IMG/VR virus record: IMGVR_UViG_3300025828_003176 | Location: 1-27,691 of that record | From: a virus | Strand: one strand, 5' to 3' | Length of the DNA: 27,691 nt | Shown here: positions 7,292-14,824 of the stretch, piece by piece | Position numbering within the stretch: position 1 is the first letter of the stretch | Layout of the letters: each line of letters begins with the position of its first letter | Notes under the pieces: generated by a model | The model's input: only the letters and a program-made list of their open reading frames with translations | Database searches by the model: none | What the model was told of the DNA's origin: nothing | Translations under genes and position numbers: made by a program

Positions 7292-8011
7292 TTATGGAAT
7301 CCAAATTGCATCCATGGTTATTCTATTCGTGTTCTTAAATTCTGATTTGGCAGGGAACTCATCAGTGCTTCTAAAAGGTTTGTACCCACAATCACGAAGA
7401 ATTTTTGTCGCTTTTAAATATGATTTTGGATAGATTGATCTCTCTACAATTATGACAGGGTTGAATTCTGTTACGGTTTCAAGGGCACCTTCTAGAGCAT
7501 TGGGTTCATGCCCCTCCAAGTCTAAATGTAATAGGTCTAACTCAGTCAAATTTAAATCATCAAGGCGAACTGTTTCTACATTTCCATTGCTATCCTTAAT
7601 CAGTCTAATAGACCCCCGATTGTCATTCTGGACTCTTTCCAATGAGTAATTGTCAGTTGAGGCAGTATTACTCAGTGCACGTTGATCTAAGATATATTTG
7701 TCGCCATCGCAATTTAACTGTAAACAGTCAAAGCAAGCAGGGTCTGGTTCAAAGGAGTAAACTGTGTTAAAGTATTCGCCATAAAATCTTGGGTACATAC
7801 CACAATTACCGCCAGCGGAAACAACAGTTCCAAAGTTACTGACCTTCGCCATCCAAGCAGGTGAGTGTTTACGCCAATCTTTAAGCATACCACCCCAACC
7901 ATCATAATCAACAGAAAGCCAATGAAGTCCTGCTATGCCCTCAACATCCTCACTCAGTTCTCCATTACCATCAGCGTATTTGTTAAAATTACGAAACTCT
8001 ACATGTTTCAT
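7292..8011 (-). CDS. FkbM-family methyltransferase
   Basis: SAM-dependent methyltransferase predicted to methylate a hydroxyl, often on a sugar or polyketide. In 239 residues the N-terminal third is followed by the SAM site VVSAGGNCGMYPRFY, the acidic strand FEPDPACFDCL, the family-typical DDLNLTELDLLHLDLEGHEPNALEGA, and VIIVERS. That motif II region (LDLEGHE) is characteristic of FkbM proteins. It overlaps the sugar dehydrogenase by ATGA and precedes uvsX by 13 bases. Its likely role is O-methylation of a sugar made with the upstream dehydrogenase; the pairing is inference. Confidence 0.85.
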   Translation of the reverse strand: MKHVEFRNFNKYADGNGELSEDVEGIAGLHWLSVDYDGWGGMLKDWRKHSPAWMAKVSNFGTVVSAGGNCGMYPRFYGEYFNTVYSFEPDPACFDCLQLNCDGDKYILDQRALSNTASTDNYSLERVQNDNRGSIRLIKDSNGNVETVRLDDLNLTELDLLHLDLEGHEPNALEGALETVTEFNPVIIVERSIYPKSYLKATKILRDCGYKPFRSTDEFPAKSEFKNTNRITMDAIWIP

Positions 8012-9072
8012 GCTGCATCCTCGTCGAACATATCTAGTTCTATTTGTCCTGTTGTATCCAGGACATCCTCTTCTGTGATAATGTTAACATCGTCTGCTTT
8101 AAAGGTTACATTGGCAACCTTCTCGCGTTCATCCAAATCATACTCCGAACGCATATCGTTATTGAGAGAAAGCACTTCCTCCATCAAACTCATTTTATTG
8201 GTGTAATTTACCAATGCCGAGATATCTTTCGGGAAGCATGCACCGCCAAATCCTTTCTTACCATCAGGACCAGGAACACGCCAGTGCGAACTACCAAGTC
8301 TTGGTTCATCTGATAGAGAACGCAACACCTGTAACGGATTGATACCATGCTCTACCTCGTCTCCCATAGCATCGACCAATTGATTTAAGAAAGTCACTTT
8401 CATTGCCAAGAAACTGTTGATTGCATATTTTATGAATGATGCCTCCATGGGATGAACCACATGCACTGTTGCATCTTTCTTCATCTTACAGAAAGTGTTG
8501 TTTGCTAAGAACTCCATGTATTGCCCCACGGTTGATTGCATGCCACCGAACACAAGATAGGTAGGATTACAATACTCAAAGTCAGCATTTTTCTCAGTCA
8601 AAAACTCCGGAGCATAGATGAAGCGATGCGCTGCTTCCGCTTGTTCTACTGCTCGAATGATCTTACCGATGATATCAGGCGTAACAGTTGACTTCAGAAT
8701 CACTGCTGATTTAGTCAGTCGGATCAACTTCAAGACAGCATCAACAGTGTCAGCAGCATCAATGCGACCGTTACCAAGGACTGGTGTTGGTGTACACACA
8801 TATGTGAGAACTGGTTTCGCCTCAATTAGTTGATCAATATTGGTTTTGTATATTGGATCTACCAGGAACCGTTCAAGTTCAGGGTGCAGTGCTCGTTCAA
8901 CTGCCTTGCCCACGAAACCATGACCGACAATACCGAATACAGGTTTTTCCTTAAAGTATTCTGGGTCGGTAGGGAACAGCATCTGCTGCTCTTGCTGTTG
9001 CTCTTGCTGTTGCTGTTCACGGATCGCATCTGCTTCGGCAAGCAATCGTTGTTGTTCTTCAGTCAGTGGCAT
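8008..9072 (-). CDS. UDP-glucose/GDP-mannose dehydrogenase family protein
   Basis: NAD-dependent enzyme oxidising a nucleotide sugar to its uronic acid. The 354-residue protein has an unusual Gln/Glu-rich leader (about residues 19-30) before the Rossmann motif GIVGHGFVGKAVE (47-59). Further landmarks are VCTPTPV, AVILKSTVTPD, APEFLTEKNA, the dimer helix EASFIKYAINSFLAMKV and the catalytic-cysteine loop GFGGACFPKD. It is shorter than the usual 390-450 residues; the C-terminal substrate domain appears reduced. The start has GAGGAG at a good distance. A strong sigma70-type promoter lies upstream and FkbM follows with an ATGA overlap. UDP-glucose is the likeliest substrate but specificity is not proven. 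Confidence 0.9.
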   Translation of the reverse strand: MPLTEEQQRLLAEADAIREQQQQEQQQEQQMLFPTDPEYFKEKPVFGIVGHGFVGKAVERALHPELERFLVDPIYKTNIDQLIEAKPVLTYVCTPTPVLGNGRIDAADTVDAVLKLIRLTKSAVILKSTVTPDIIGKIIRAVEQAEAAHRFIYAPEFLTEKNADFEYCNPTYLVFGGMQSTVGQYMEFLANNTFCKMKKDATVHVVHPMEASFIKYAINSFLAMKVTFLNQLVDAMGDEVEHGINPLQVLRSLSDEPRLGSSHWRVPGPDGKKGFGGACFPKDISALVNYTNKMSLMEEVLSLNNDMRSEYDLDEREKVANVTFKADDVNIITEEDVLDTTGQIELDMFDEDAA

Positions 9073-9100
9073 TATTTATCTCCTCAATAACAATACACAT

Positions 9101-9129
9101 ATTGTACTATAATTCGTTTCATATGTCAA
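9101..9129 (-). promoter_or_regulatory. Sigma70-type promoter of sugar dehydrogenase-uvsX operon
   Basis: Minus strand: TTGACA (9129-9124, perfect), 17-base spacer, TACAAT (9106-9101, five of six). The -35 box lies in the end of the deaminase gene. Expected initiation near 9094 leaves a leader of about 20 bases carrying GAGGAG before the ATG at 9072. Confidence 0.8.
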
Positions 9130-9571
9130 GCATTATCTCAACGTTGACACCGCTCTTCTTAAGGAACTCTAGTCCTGATCCAACGCTGGCGTCGTAAGAC
9201 TTAGCGACATACACTTCTTTGATGCCAGACTGATAAATCAGTTTGGCGCACTCGATACATGGGGTGTGAGTACAGAACAGGGCAGCACCCTCGCTACTCT
9301 CACTGCTCCTCGCTATCTTTGCGATTGCGTTCTCCTCAGCATGGATTACTTCAGGTTTGGTGCGATAGGACAGATCTGGTTCCCAGTCGCCCTCAGACCA
9401 CTCAGGTGCCTCACACTCGTTATCCCAACCAGTAGGGGTTCCATTGTATCCTATGCTGATAATACGTTCGTCCTTGACCACTATGGCGCCGACCTTGAGT
9501 TTCTTTGCGTGACTCAGGTTAGCAAAGGTGTGTGCAACTTCCATGAATGCTTTCTTAAACTTCTGCTTCAT
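9119..9571 (-). CDS. cd: Deoxycytidylate deaminase
   Basis: Zinc enzyme converting dCMP to dUMP, supplying thymidylate precursors for phage DNA. In 150 residues the zinc and proton-shuttle motifs are present: HAEENAI (His ligand and catalytic Glu) and CTHTPCIECAKLI (two Cys ligands in PCxxC). The AxxxGAIVVKDERIISIGYNGTPTGWDNECE segment is typical of T4-like dCMP deaminases. The ATG at 9571 forms an ATGA overlap with the upstream oxygenase and starts the conserved MKQKFKKAFMEVA; an earlier frame extension is not needed. The promoter for the next operon begins within its last codons. Confidence 0.93.
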   Translation of the reverse strand: MKQKFKKAFMEVAHTFANLSHAKKLKVGAIVVKDERIISIGYNGTPTGWDNECEAPEWSEGDWEPDLSYRTKPEVIHAEENAIAKIARSSESSEGAALFCTHTPCIECAKLIYQSGIKEVYVAKSYDASVGSGLEFLKKSGVNVEIMLDI

Positions 9572-10269
9572 ATTCTGGTCCTGTCGTAATCTATAGTATT
9601 TGTTGCCCCGTGAAATATTTTTTCTTTGGCGGCAATATATTCCCAAGCAAGGCTGTATCTTGTCCCTTTGGACTTATTTATGTAACAACCATGAATTAAA
9701 TTCGGATGAAAGAAAACAGCATATGGTGCTTTCCTTTCTAGGTCAACAATGTTATCCAAACTATCCTCATCTATCCAGTACAGATCTTTTACAGCACCGT
9801 CAGGTTTATTGTGTTGTTGTATACCTGTCATGTGAGATTTAGGGACTACTCGTAAACATCCATTTTCTTTGGTGGTGTCCTGTAAGTAAACAGCGCATGA
9901 TATCATGTTGTTGTTACGCTCACGAATGTAGTAATTGTCTTGATGCATTAACGTAGATCTAGCATTAGGTTGCATTGGGAAAAATTTGCTGATATACACA
10001 TCTAGGGTGTATGGTAGAATCTCTCTCGCTGCCTCTGTTAGTTTAGGATGACTGGCAAGGGAGAGGAACTCAGGAACTCTAGCACAAGCACCTCGCATTT
10101 TTTGCATAGTATCGTTTTCATTGTACGCCCAGTCATATCCTTTGGGGTTAGCAACTAGTGTGTCGCAGACATCTAATAACTTGGAATGGGTTTCATCATC
10201 GAGGAAATCGTCAATGATAAAGTACCCTTCTTGATCATACTGCTCTCTTATTTGACTTGTATTAACCAA
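9568..10269 (-). CDS. Phytanoyl-CoA dioxygenase (PhyH) family protein
   Basis: Fe(II)/2-oxoglutarate-dependent hydroxylase of unknown substrate. In 233 residues, the N-terminal QYDQEGYFIIDDFLDDE is the family opening; the metal triad is H109-x-D111 (LMHQDNYY) and H193 (NLIHGCY), with R204 placed to bind 2-oxoglutarate; CLRVVPKSHMTG is also typical. The start is TTG at 10269 with AGGGA six bases upstream; no ATG precedes the conserved region. It overlaps the upstream methyltransferase by 22 bases and the deaminase by ATGA. Relatives in marine phages are common, but the reaction, perhaps on a sugar or lipid, is unknown. Confidence 0.85.
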   Translation of the reverse strand: MVNTSQIREQYDQEGYFIIDDFLDDETHSKLLDVCDTLVANPKGYDWAYNENDTMQKMRGACARVPEFLSLASHPKLTEAAREILPYTLDVYISKFFPMQPNARSTLMHQDNYYIRERNNNMISCAVYLQDTTKENGCLRVVPKSHMTGIQQHNKPDGAVKDLYWIDEDSLDNIVDLERKAPYAVFFHPNLIHGCYINKSKGTRYSLAWEYIAAKEKIFHGATNTIDYDRTRI

Positions 10270-10850
10270 CTCGTATCCCTGAATATTGCACTTGGTTTAC
10301 CCAGCACTTTATGTACTGCTTCTGTAACACCAAACTCTGGATCAGGTATCATGTAATCATGACCTCCAATATATCCACCGTCTTTTACTTTTGGTAGATA
10401 TAATTCTATATCTTTCTTCACTGATTCATAGTCATGCGCACCATCAATGTAAACGAAGTCATAACCTTTGTCTTCAAATTTATCAACACAGTTGTAACTG
10501 TAATCTGAATGATGAGTAATGTAGTCCCAATGCCTTGTATTCATTTCAAACTCTGACTTCAATTCATTATAGAACTCATTGTCCCATGGTGTCCATGGAT
10601 CTATAGTTTCGATGTTGTTGAAGAAACCAGACATAGCAAATATGGAGGTTGACTCTCCTGCCCAAGTACCTATTTCTATCATGCTTAATTTCTGGTTTTT
10701 ATTTTTGGCAACAGCATTACACAGTTTGGTAATACCATGAAACAAATAGTTGCCGTGATAGTTTAACTTGGACAACCACCAAGCAGGTGGGTTATATCGC
10801 ATAGAGTTAACATTGCGATCATCTCCTGCTTCATAAGGTAGTTTTGACAT
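10248..10850 (-). CDS. Class I SAM methyltransferase (Methyltransf_24-like)
   Basis: 200 residues with the Rossmann SAM site MIEIGTWAGESTSIFA (about 57-72), the acidic strand ETIDPWTPWD, and FVYIDGAHDYESVKKDIELYLPKVKDGGYIGGHDY. The IDGAHxYxxVxxD signature and GGxxxGHD strand match small methyltransferases associated with cell-surface glycan genes. The substrate is not readable. The ATG overlaps the preceding stop as TAATG and the end runs into the PhyH-type oxygenase, suggesting joint action. A second, shorter relative lies directly after gp43. Confidence 0.8.
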   Translation of the reverse strand: MSKLPYEAGDDRNVNSMRYNPPAWWLSKLNYHGNYLFHGITKLCNAVAKNKNQKLSMIEIGTWAGESTSIFAMSGFFNNIETIDPWTPWDNEFYNELKSEFEMNTRHWDYITHHSDYSYNCVDKFEDKGYDFVYIDGAHDYESVKKDIELYLPKVKDGGYIGGHDYMIPDPEFGVTEAVHKVLGKPSAIFRDTSWLIQVK

Positions 10851-11050
10851 TATGAGTCTAGAATCTTATCAACACCTTCTACCATCTCAAGTGCATGGAC
10901 ATACTTGTCGACCTGTTCTTCGACTGCACTAACAAGATCGGGGTGTTCACCGATACCCACTGCTTTTTCGTACACATCAATATTGACTAGTGCTTCTTCC
11001 ATCACTGCTAGATGCTTTGCTCTTACTGCTTTCAATAGTTTTTCTTTCAT
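10850..11050 (-). CDS. Small helical hypothetical protein
   Basis: 66 residues, largely helical by composition, starting MKEKLLKAVRAKHLAVMEEALVN. It has no Cys, no membrane segment and no motif that I recognise. Both ends are TAATG junctions, with isocitrate lyase upstream and a methyltransferase downstream, so it is co-translated with them. Small helical proteins of this size are frequent in T4-like phages. Confidence 0.6.
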   Translation of the reverse strand: MKEKLLKAVRAKHLAVMEEALVNIDVYEKAVGIGEHPDLVSAVEEQVDKYVHALEMVEGVDKILDS

Positions 11051-12258
11051 TAAAACTGCTCCGCTTCAGTTGAACCTGACAAGGCAGCGGTAGAACTACC
11101 AAGTGCCTCGGTGATCACATCAAAATATCCAACGCCCACTTCGCGCTGGTGTTTGGTGCTAGTGTATCCAAACTGCTCGGCGGCGAACTCCTCCTCCTGT
11201 AACCAAGAGTATGCCAGCATGCCATGCTTCTTATACGAACGGGCAAACTGAAACACTGCGTTATTCGTAGCATGGAAACCAGCGAGAGTGATAAACTGAA
11301 ACTTGAATCCCATCTTGCCTAACTCCCACTGGAAGTCAGAAAGTTCTTGATCTCCTGGGATACTCTTGCGCCAGTTGAATGAAGGCGAACAGTTGTACGC
11401 GAGCATCGCGTCAGGGAAAGCACCCTTTACTGAATCAGCGAAACGCCTGGCTTCTTTGAGACACGGTTTTGAGGTTTCGCACCAGACGAGGTCTGCATAT
11501 TCTGCGTATCGTTGTCCTCGTTCGCATCCGAACTCGAGTCCTCGTCCTTCTTGGATGGAGTAGAATCCTTCTGGGGAACGATCTCCGGTGAGGAACTTAC
11601 GGTCAAGATCGTCGACATCGGTCGCAAGGAACTTGGCAGATTCTGCGTCCGTTCTAGCAATAATAACAGTGTCGGTCCCAGCAACATCACTAGCGAGACG
11701 AGCAGCATTAAGATTACGAATCGCTTGGGAGGTTGGGATGAGGACTTTTCCTCCGAGGTGTCCGCACTTTTTTTCTGAGGAGACTTGGTCTTCAAAGTGG
11801 ACGGCTGCTGCGCCTGCCTCAATAAGATTTCGTGCCAGTTCGTAAGCATTTAAAACTCCTCCGAATCCTGCTTCCGCATCCGCGATGATAGGAGCGAACG
11901 GAAACCCTTCGCCACCCTCAGATACAGAGATTTGATCTTGGCGGCGAAAACTATTATTGATATTCCTAACAACGTCAGGAACAGAGTTAACAGGGTATAG
12001 ACTCTGGTCAGGATAAGTTTCCAGCGCACTATTAGACGACGCTGCGACTTGCCATCCCGATAAGTATATTGCATGGATACCAGCCTTGACATGTTGTACT
12101 GCCTGTTGACCGTTGTATGCTCCGAACGTATTTATATATGGGTGCGTAGCGAACAACTTACGGAGATTGTTTGCACCCATCTTTGCCAATGTGTGCTCTA
12201 CTTGCACTGACCCTTTTAGTTTGTCCACTACTTCTGGGTCGTAGTCACGCTTCTTCAT
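11050..12258 (-). CDS. aceA: Isocitrate lyase
   Basis: Cleaves isocitrate to glyoxylate and succinate, the first step of the glyoxylate shunt. All 402 residues align with bacterial AceA (E. coli about 434) from the segment VVDKLKGSV onward; only about 30 N-terminal residues are missing. Catalytic features are intact: DAEAGFGG (D127, E129), HFEDQ (H154), the signature KKCGHLGGKVL with nucleophile C165, WCETS (E261), NCSPSFNW, TLAGFH, and the C-terminal GSTEAEQF lid. The ATG has GAGGA seven bases upstream, so the short N-terminus is real. It overlaps the psiE-like gene by 14 bases and a small phage gene by TAATG. Malate synthase is not in the window. Confidence 0.96.
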   Translation of the reverse strand: MKKRDYDPEVVDKLKGSVQVEHTLAKMGANNLRKLFATHPYINTFGAYNGQQAVQHVKAGIHAIYLSGWQVAASSNSALETYPDQSLYPVNSVPDVVRNINNSFRRQDQISVSEGGEGFPFAPIIADAEAGFGGVLNAYELARNLIEAGAAAVHFEDQVSSEKKCGHLGGKVLIPTSQAIRNLNAARLASDVAGTDTVIIARTDAESAKFLATDVDDLDRKFLTGDRSPEGFYSIQEGRGLEFGCERGQRYAEYADLVWCETSKPCLKEARRFADSVKGAFPDAMLAYNCSPSFNWRKSIPGDQELSDFQWELGKMGFKFQFITLAGFHATNNAVFQFARSYKKHGMLAYSWLQEEEFAAEQFGYTSTKHQREVGVGYFDVITEALGSSTAALSGSTEAEQF

Positions 12259-12670
12259 TACTATTCCTCATTAATAATTTGTCTAAACTAATCTTATCTT
12301 TCGCCGACATAATATATGCCGAGATTGCCAAAATCAAAATACCACCACTCTCAAAAATTATATCCAAAGGTTCGTTGCCTTTGGTTTGTAATATGATCAT
12401 ACGAGTCAATGCTGTCATCGCAATAATCAACGGGAGTGTAACTGGTATCCTATGATCTTTGTAGAAAGCACCAACCATACCCAATATCTCTGCGTAGATA
12501 AACAGGAGGAAAAGATCGGCAAGTGCCATCTTACCCTGTCCTGCAAACATAGCAACGATATCGTATCCAGCTGCCCAGACCGTGCCTGCTACAATGAAAA
12601 GAAGGAGTGCCTTCTCAATATGCATGATGCCTTCGCCGACACCATGTTTAATTCTGTTCTTATTGATCAT
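12245..12670 (-). CDS. psiE: PsiE-like (phosphate-starvation-inducible) membrane protein
   Basis: 141-residue inner-membrane protein with about four hydrophobic helices (near residues 18-36, 48-67, 75-94 and 107-122). The middle resembles E. coli PsiE closely: FIYAEILGMVGAFYKD followed by HRIPVTLPLIIAMTALTRMIIL and PLDIIFESGGILIL correspond to LYFEFIALIVKYF, a FPL-turn, IGITAIVRLIIV and PLDVLIYSAAILLL. PsiE is induced on phosphate starvation, but its biochemical role is not known. It starts inside the mazG end (11-base overlap) and overlaps aceA by 14 bases. An alternative start at the internal MHIEKALL is possible. Confidence 0.8.
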   Translation of the reverse strand: MINKNRIKHGVGEGIMHIEKALLLFIVAGTVWAAGYDIVAMFAGQGKMALADLFLLFIYAEILGMVGAFYKDHRIPVTLPLIIAMTALTRMIILQTKGNEPLDIIFESGGILILAISAYIMSAKDKISLDKLLMRNSNEEA

Positions 12671-12956
12671 CGTCTTTCACAAATACGCCATCAACCATAC
12701 GACCTGTACGATCTTTGATGTCGTTCCATGCATGTAACAAGCACTCTTCTAAATTTGTGCCGTTACGTTCCGCAATATTTATAAGCACAACCATGCAGTC
12801 TCCAATATCATCTTTGATATCTTTGCCCTTACATACGTTGTCGCTCAACTCACCAACTTCTTGAATCAGTTTACATACCTGATCTTTGTCAGTAGCACCC
12901 CAGATCAAGTTACGATCGTGATGCCATCTTGTTACTAAATGCATTAACTCTTTCAT
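12660..12956 (-). CDS. mazG: MazG-like nucleotide pyrophosphohydrolase
   Basis: Predicted to hydrolyse nucleoside triphosphates, or possibly (p)ppGpp, to monophosphates. The 98-residue single-domain protein has the all-alpha MazG metal motif: E33-x-x-E36 in KLIQEVGELSDNV and D50-x-x-D53 in KDDIGDCMVVL. The ATG at 12956 forms an ATGA overlap with the glycosyltransferase stop. It is followed at once by psiE and aceA. Marine T4-like phages often carry mazG and it has been discussed as a regulator of the host stringent response; here the target is unknown. Confidence 0.88.
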   Translation of the reverse strand: MKELMHLVTRWHHDRNLIWGATDKDQVCKLIQEVGELSDNVCKGKDIKDDIGDCMVVLINIAERNGTNLEECLLHAWNDIKDRTGRMVDGVFVKDDDQ

Positions 12957-13741
12957 AATGTTTCCTCGTACCATTCAAAATCTACAAATGTTTTATCTTT
13001 CCATGTTTCCGGATGCTCGTTACGATAGTAAGAGATCTCTTTTAATAATTTGTCAAACTTCATGTAAGAAGGGGGATGACGAATAACGTCCTTATCGTAT
13101 TCAGTTATTTCTACATCTTGTATTACAACTTCCCTTCCTGGTCTCATTGCACCTGCTATAATACCGTCAAAGTGTTTTCTCTCTAGAAAAGTTTGTAACC
13201 TTTCAACGAACACTCTTGACCCTCCATGCATGTTACGAAAGTCTTCATCATACCCACGCGTCTTCAAGAAAGTTTCTTTACGAATCCCATACGTGTTGTA
13301 TTCGACTGGATCTATGTGGTCCATATAGTTCTTGCCAACATAAAGCCAAGCAACACTATCGCAAGGATATGGTCTTGCCCAAACGCCAAGGAACTGATCC
13401 TCTGTCAACTCAGGAATATGTTTGTAAACTGCTTTGACGCTCTCCTCACTGATTTCCATATCAACATCCATGAGAAACACCCAATCATGCGTTGCTTGTT
13501 GTACACCAAGATTACGACACCCATGACCGTTGAATCCATAGTTTATAGGCACACGAAGTATCCTGATGTTTATATCGTCATCCGCCCACCTCTCCACAAC
13601 TTCTTTGGCAAGTTCTTTTGTGGATCCATCATCGACTATGATAACTTCGTCCCAGAGTTTTGTACTCCCCATGGTCAATAATCTAGAGAGTTGTTCCTCG
13701 TCCTCAAAGTATGGGACTACAAGACTAACCTTCGTATGCAT
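12953..13741 (-). CDS. Glycosyltransferase family 2 protein
   Basis: GT-A fold glycosyltransferase of 262 residues from the ATG at 13741. N-terminal VSLVVPYFEDEEQLSRLL and EVIIVDDGS form the nucleotide-sugar site; YGFNGHGCRNLGVQQATHDWVFLMDVDMEIS contains the DVD metal motif. The body shares its order of motifs with two further glycosyltransferases in the window. The start is uncertain by two residues (ATG at 13747 also possible) with only a weak GGG upstream. It overlaps the primase-like gene by 17 bases. No membrane segments, so it probably acts in the cytosol on a phage or host glycan. Confidence 0.87.
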   Translation of the reverse strand: MHTKVSLVVPYFEDEEQLSRLLTMGSTKLWDEVIIVDDGSTKELAKEVVERWADDDINIRILRVPINYGFNGHGCRNLGVQQATHDWVFLMDVDMEISEESVKAVYKHIPELTEDQFLGVWARPYPCDSVAWLYVGKNYMDHIDPVEYNTYGIRKETFLKTRGYDEDFRNMHGGSRVFVERLQTFLERKHFDGIIAGAMRPGREVVIQDVEITEYDKDVIRHPPSYMKFDKLLKEISYYRNEHPETWKDKTFVDFEWYEETL

Positions 13742-14648
13742 TTGCATATGCCCATTTAATTGCTGAGTTCGCCTCAAGTTCTAGTGGTCGATTCTTGTAC
13801 CAGTTGCCAGTCTCTGCGTCAAGTTGTTTACACATAGAAGCAATCTGTTGTGAAGTAATGGGATAACCTGCCTTCACTGCATTACAAGCAGTCGCCACCA
13901 TGATACGATACATCTGATGATACCAACCTGTTCCTGATACTGACTTATAATCTATTGCCATCTTATTTGGGAAGAAAGGGCAGTCCAAGTATCCGCTCCA
14001 TACAATTTCAGTATTAGTCAATGAGTTCTTGCGATGCTCGATAACTGTTTCCCTCACGTCATCAGGCAGTATGTCCAACAAATCATTACCTGTCTTTTCT
14101 TGATAAGGAAACTCTCTTAAGAGATCATCAACACCAAGTGGAATCCCAGAGTTAACATGGAAAAAATTATGAGCGCCTGCATATCTCGCTGGAATGTAAT
14201 ACATACGCGAAGAATCTTTTGTCTGCTTGTCTCCGAGATCGCCGATGGATTTATTAAGAGCATACCAGAATTGCTTGATTTCTTCTCCTTTAACTCTCCT
14301 TGCCAGATCGAATACAATCCGGAACTTAATTTTTTCTGGCGTAGAAGAAGCAGTACTGTACACAACAATATTATTGTCTGCAAACCTATCAAGTATTCCA
14401 TCTATAGTTCCCTCATAATCGTCAACGTCTACACATGCCCAGTTGCCCCAGTATTCGACATTCCTGTTTGCACGTGTAGTCCCCTCCTTGTACACAGCAG
14501 GGGATATTAATTCAGCATCCTTCTTACCAGCAAGGGGTTGCTCTGATAGTTTTTCAAGAAGATAAACAAGTGAGTCCCAATCAGGCATCTTTAAATACCT
14601 GTGGGTCTTATTGTCATACGCTGACTTGAAAATAGTTAGTTCGTACAT
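13725..14648 (-). CDS. Primase-like protein (archaeo-eukaryotic primase fold candidate)
   Basis: 307 residues placed just downstream of gp43. ACVDVDDYEGT (D74, D76) resembles the metal-binding aspartate motif of AEP primases. VVYSTASSTPEKIKFRIVFDL (S98-S101, K108, R110) and DSSRMYYIPAR (about 145-155) fit the later substrate motifs seen in AEP and related plasmid/virus primases. No zinc finger or DnaG Toprim signature is present, so it is not a gp61-type primase. The C-terminal half is helical with no motif that I recognise. Function as replication primase is inference; a non-catalytic relative is possible. The ATG overlaps the upstream stop as TAATG. Confidence 0.6.
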   Translation of the reverse strand: MYELTIFKSAYDNKTHRYLKMPDWDSLVYLLEKLSEQPLAGKKDAELISPAVYKEGTTRANRNVEYWGNWACVDVDDYEGTIDGILDRFADNNIVVYSTASSTPEKIKFRIVFDLARRVKGEEIKQFWYALNKSIGDLGDKQTKDSSRMYYIPARYAGAHNFFHVNSGIPLGVDDLLREFPYQEKTGNDLLDILPDDVRETVIEHRKNSLTNTEIVWSGYLDCPFFPNKMAIDYKSVSGTGWYHQMYRIMVATACNAVKAGYPITSQQIASMCKQLDAETGNWYKNRPLELEANSAIKWAYANAYEG

Positions 14649-14824
14649 TACTTCTCATATTTTTCTACAATAGTAGATTTGATCACGTCCTCAAGTTTAT
14701 TATCTGTGACGTTCCAAACTACGATTCGTTCGCTGCTAGGGTTGACAGGTAGATTGTGCTCTTTGTACTCAATCGTTTTCACCTCGCCCGTTTTCCAGTG
14801 CTTGAACTTCATGTACTTTTTCAT
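14648..14824 (-). CDS. 58-residue hypothetical protein
   Basis: A short frame running MKKYMKFKHWKTGEVKT... to EKYEK-TAA, 58 residues, filling the gap between the methyltransferase and the primase-like gene. It starts in an ATGA overlap and ends in a TAATG overlap, which is the junction style of neighbouring genes and is the main evidence that it is real. The protein is rich in Lys and Glu with two short beta-like segments; no family is recognised. Confidence 0.65.
   Translation of the reverse strand: MKKYMKFKHWKTGEVKTIEYKEHNLPVNPSSERIVVWNVTDNKLEDVIKSTIVEKYEK

Noticed and set aside
11427-11849. 140-codon minus-strand frame inside aceA
   Set aside because: Ser/Pro/Lys-rich out-of-frame translation of a conserved enzyme; no start signal.
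11050-12258. aceA as bacterial contamination or a chimeric contig join
   Set aside because: Both ends overlap neighbouring small genes on the same strand by a few bases (14 bases and TAATG), the same junction style as all phage genes here, so an assembly join is unlikely.
13226-13681. 151-codon plus-strand open frame
   Set aside because: Antisense to a clear glycosyltransferase with conserved motifs; no ribosome site or family resemblance.
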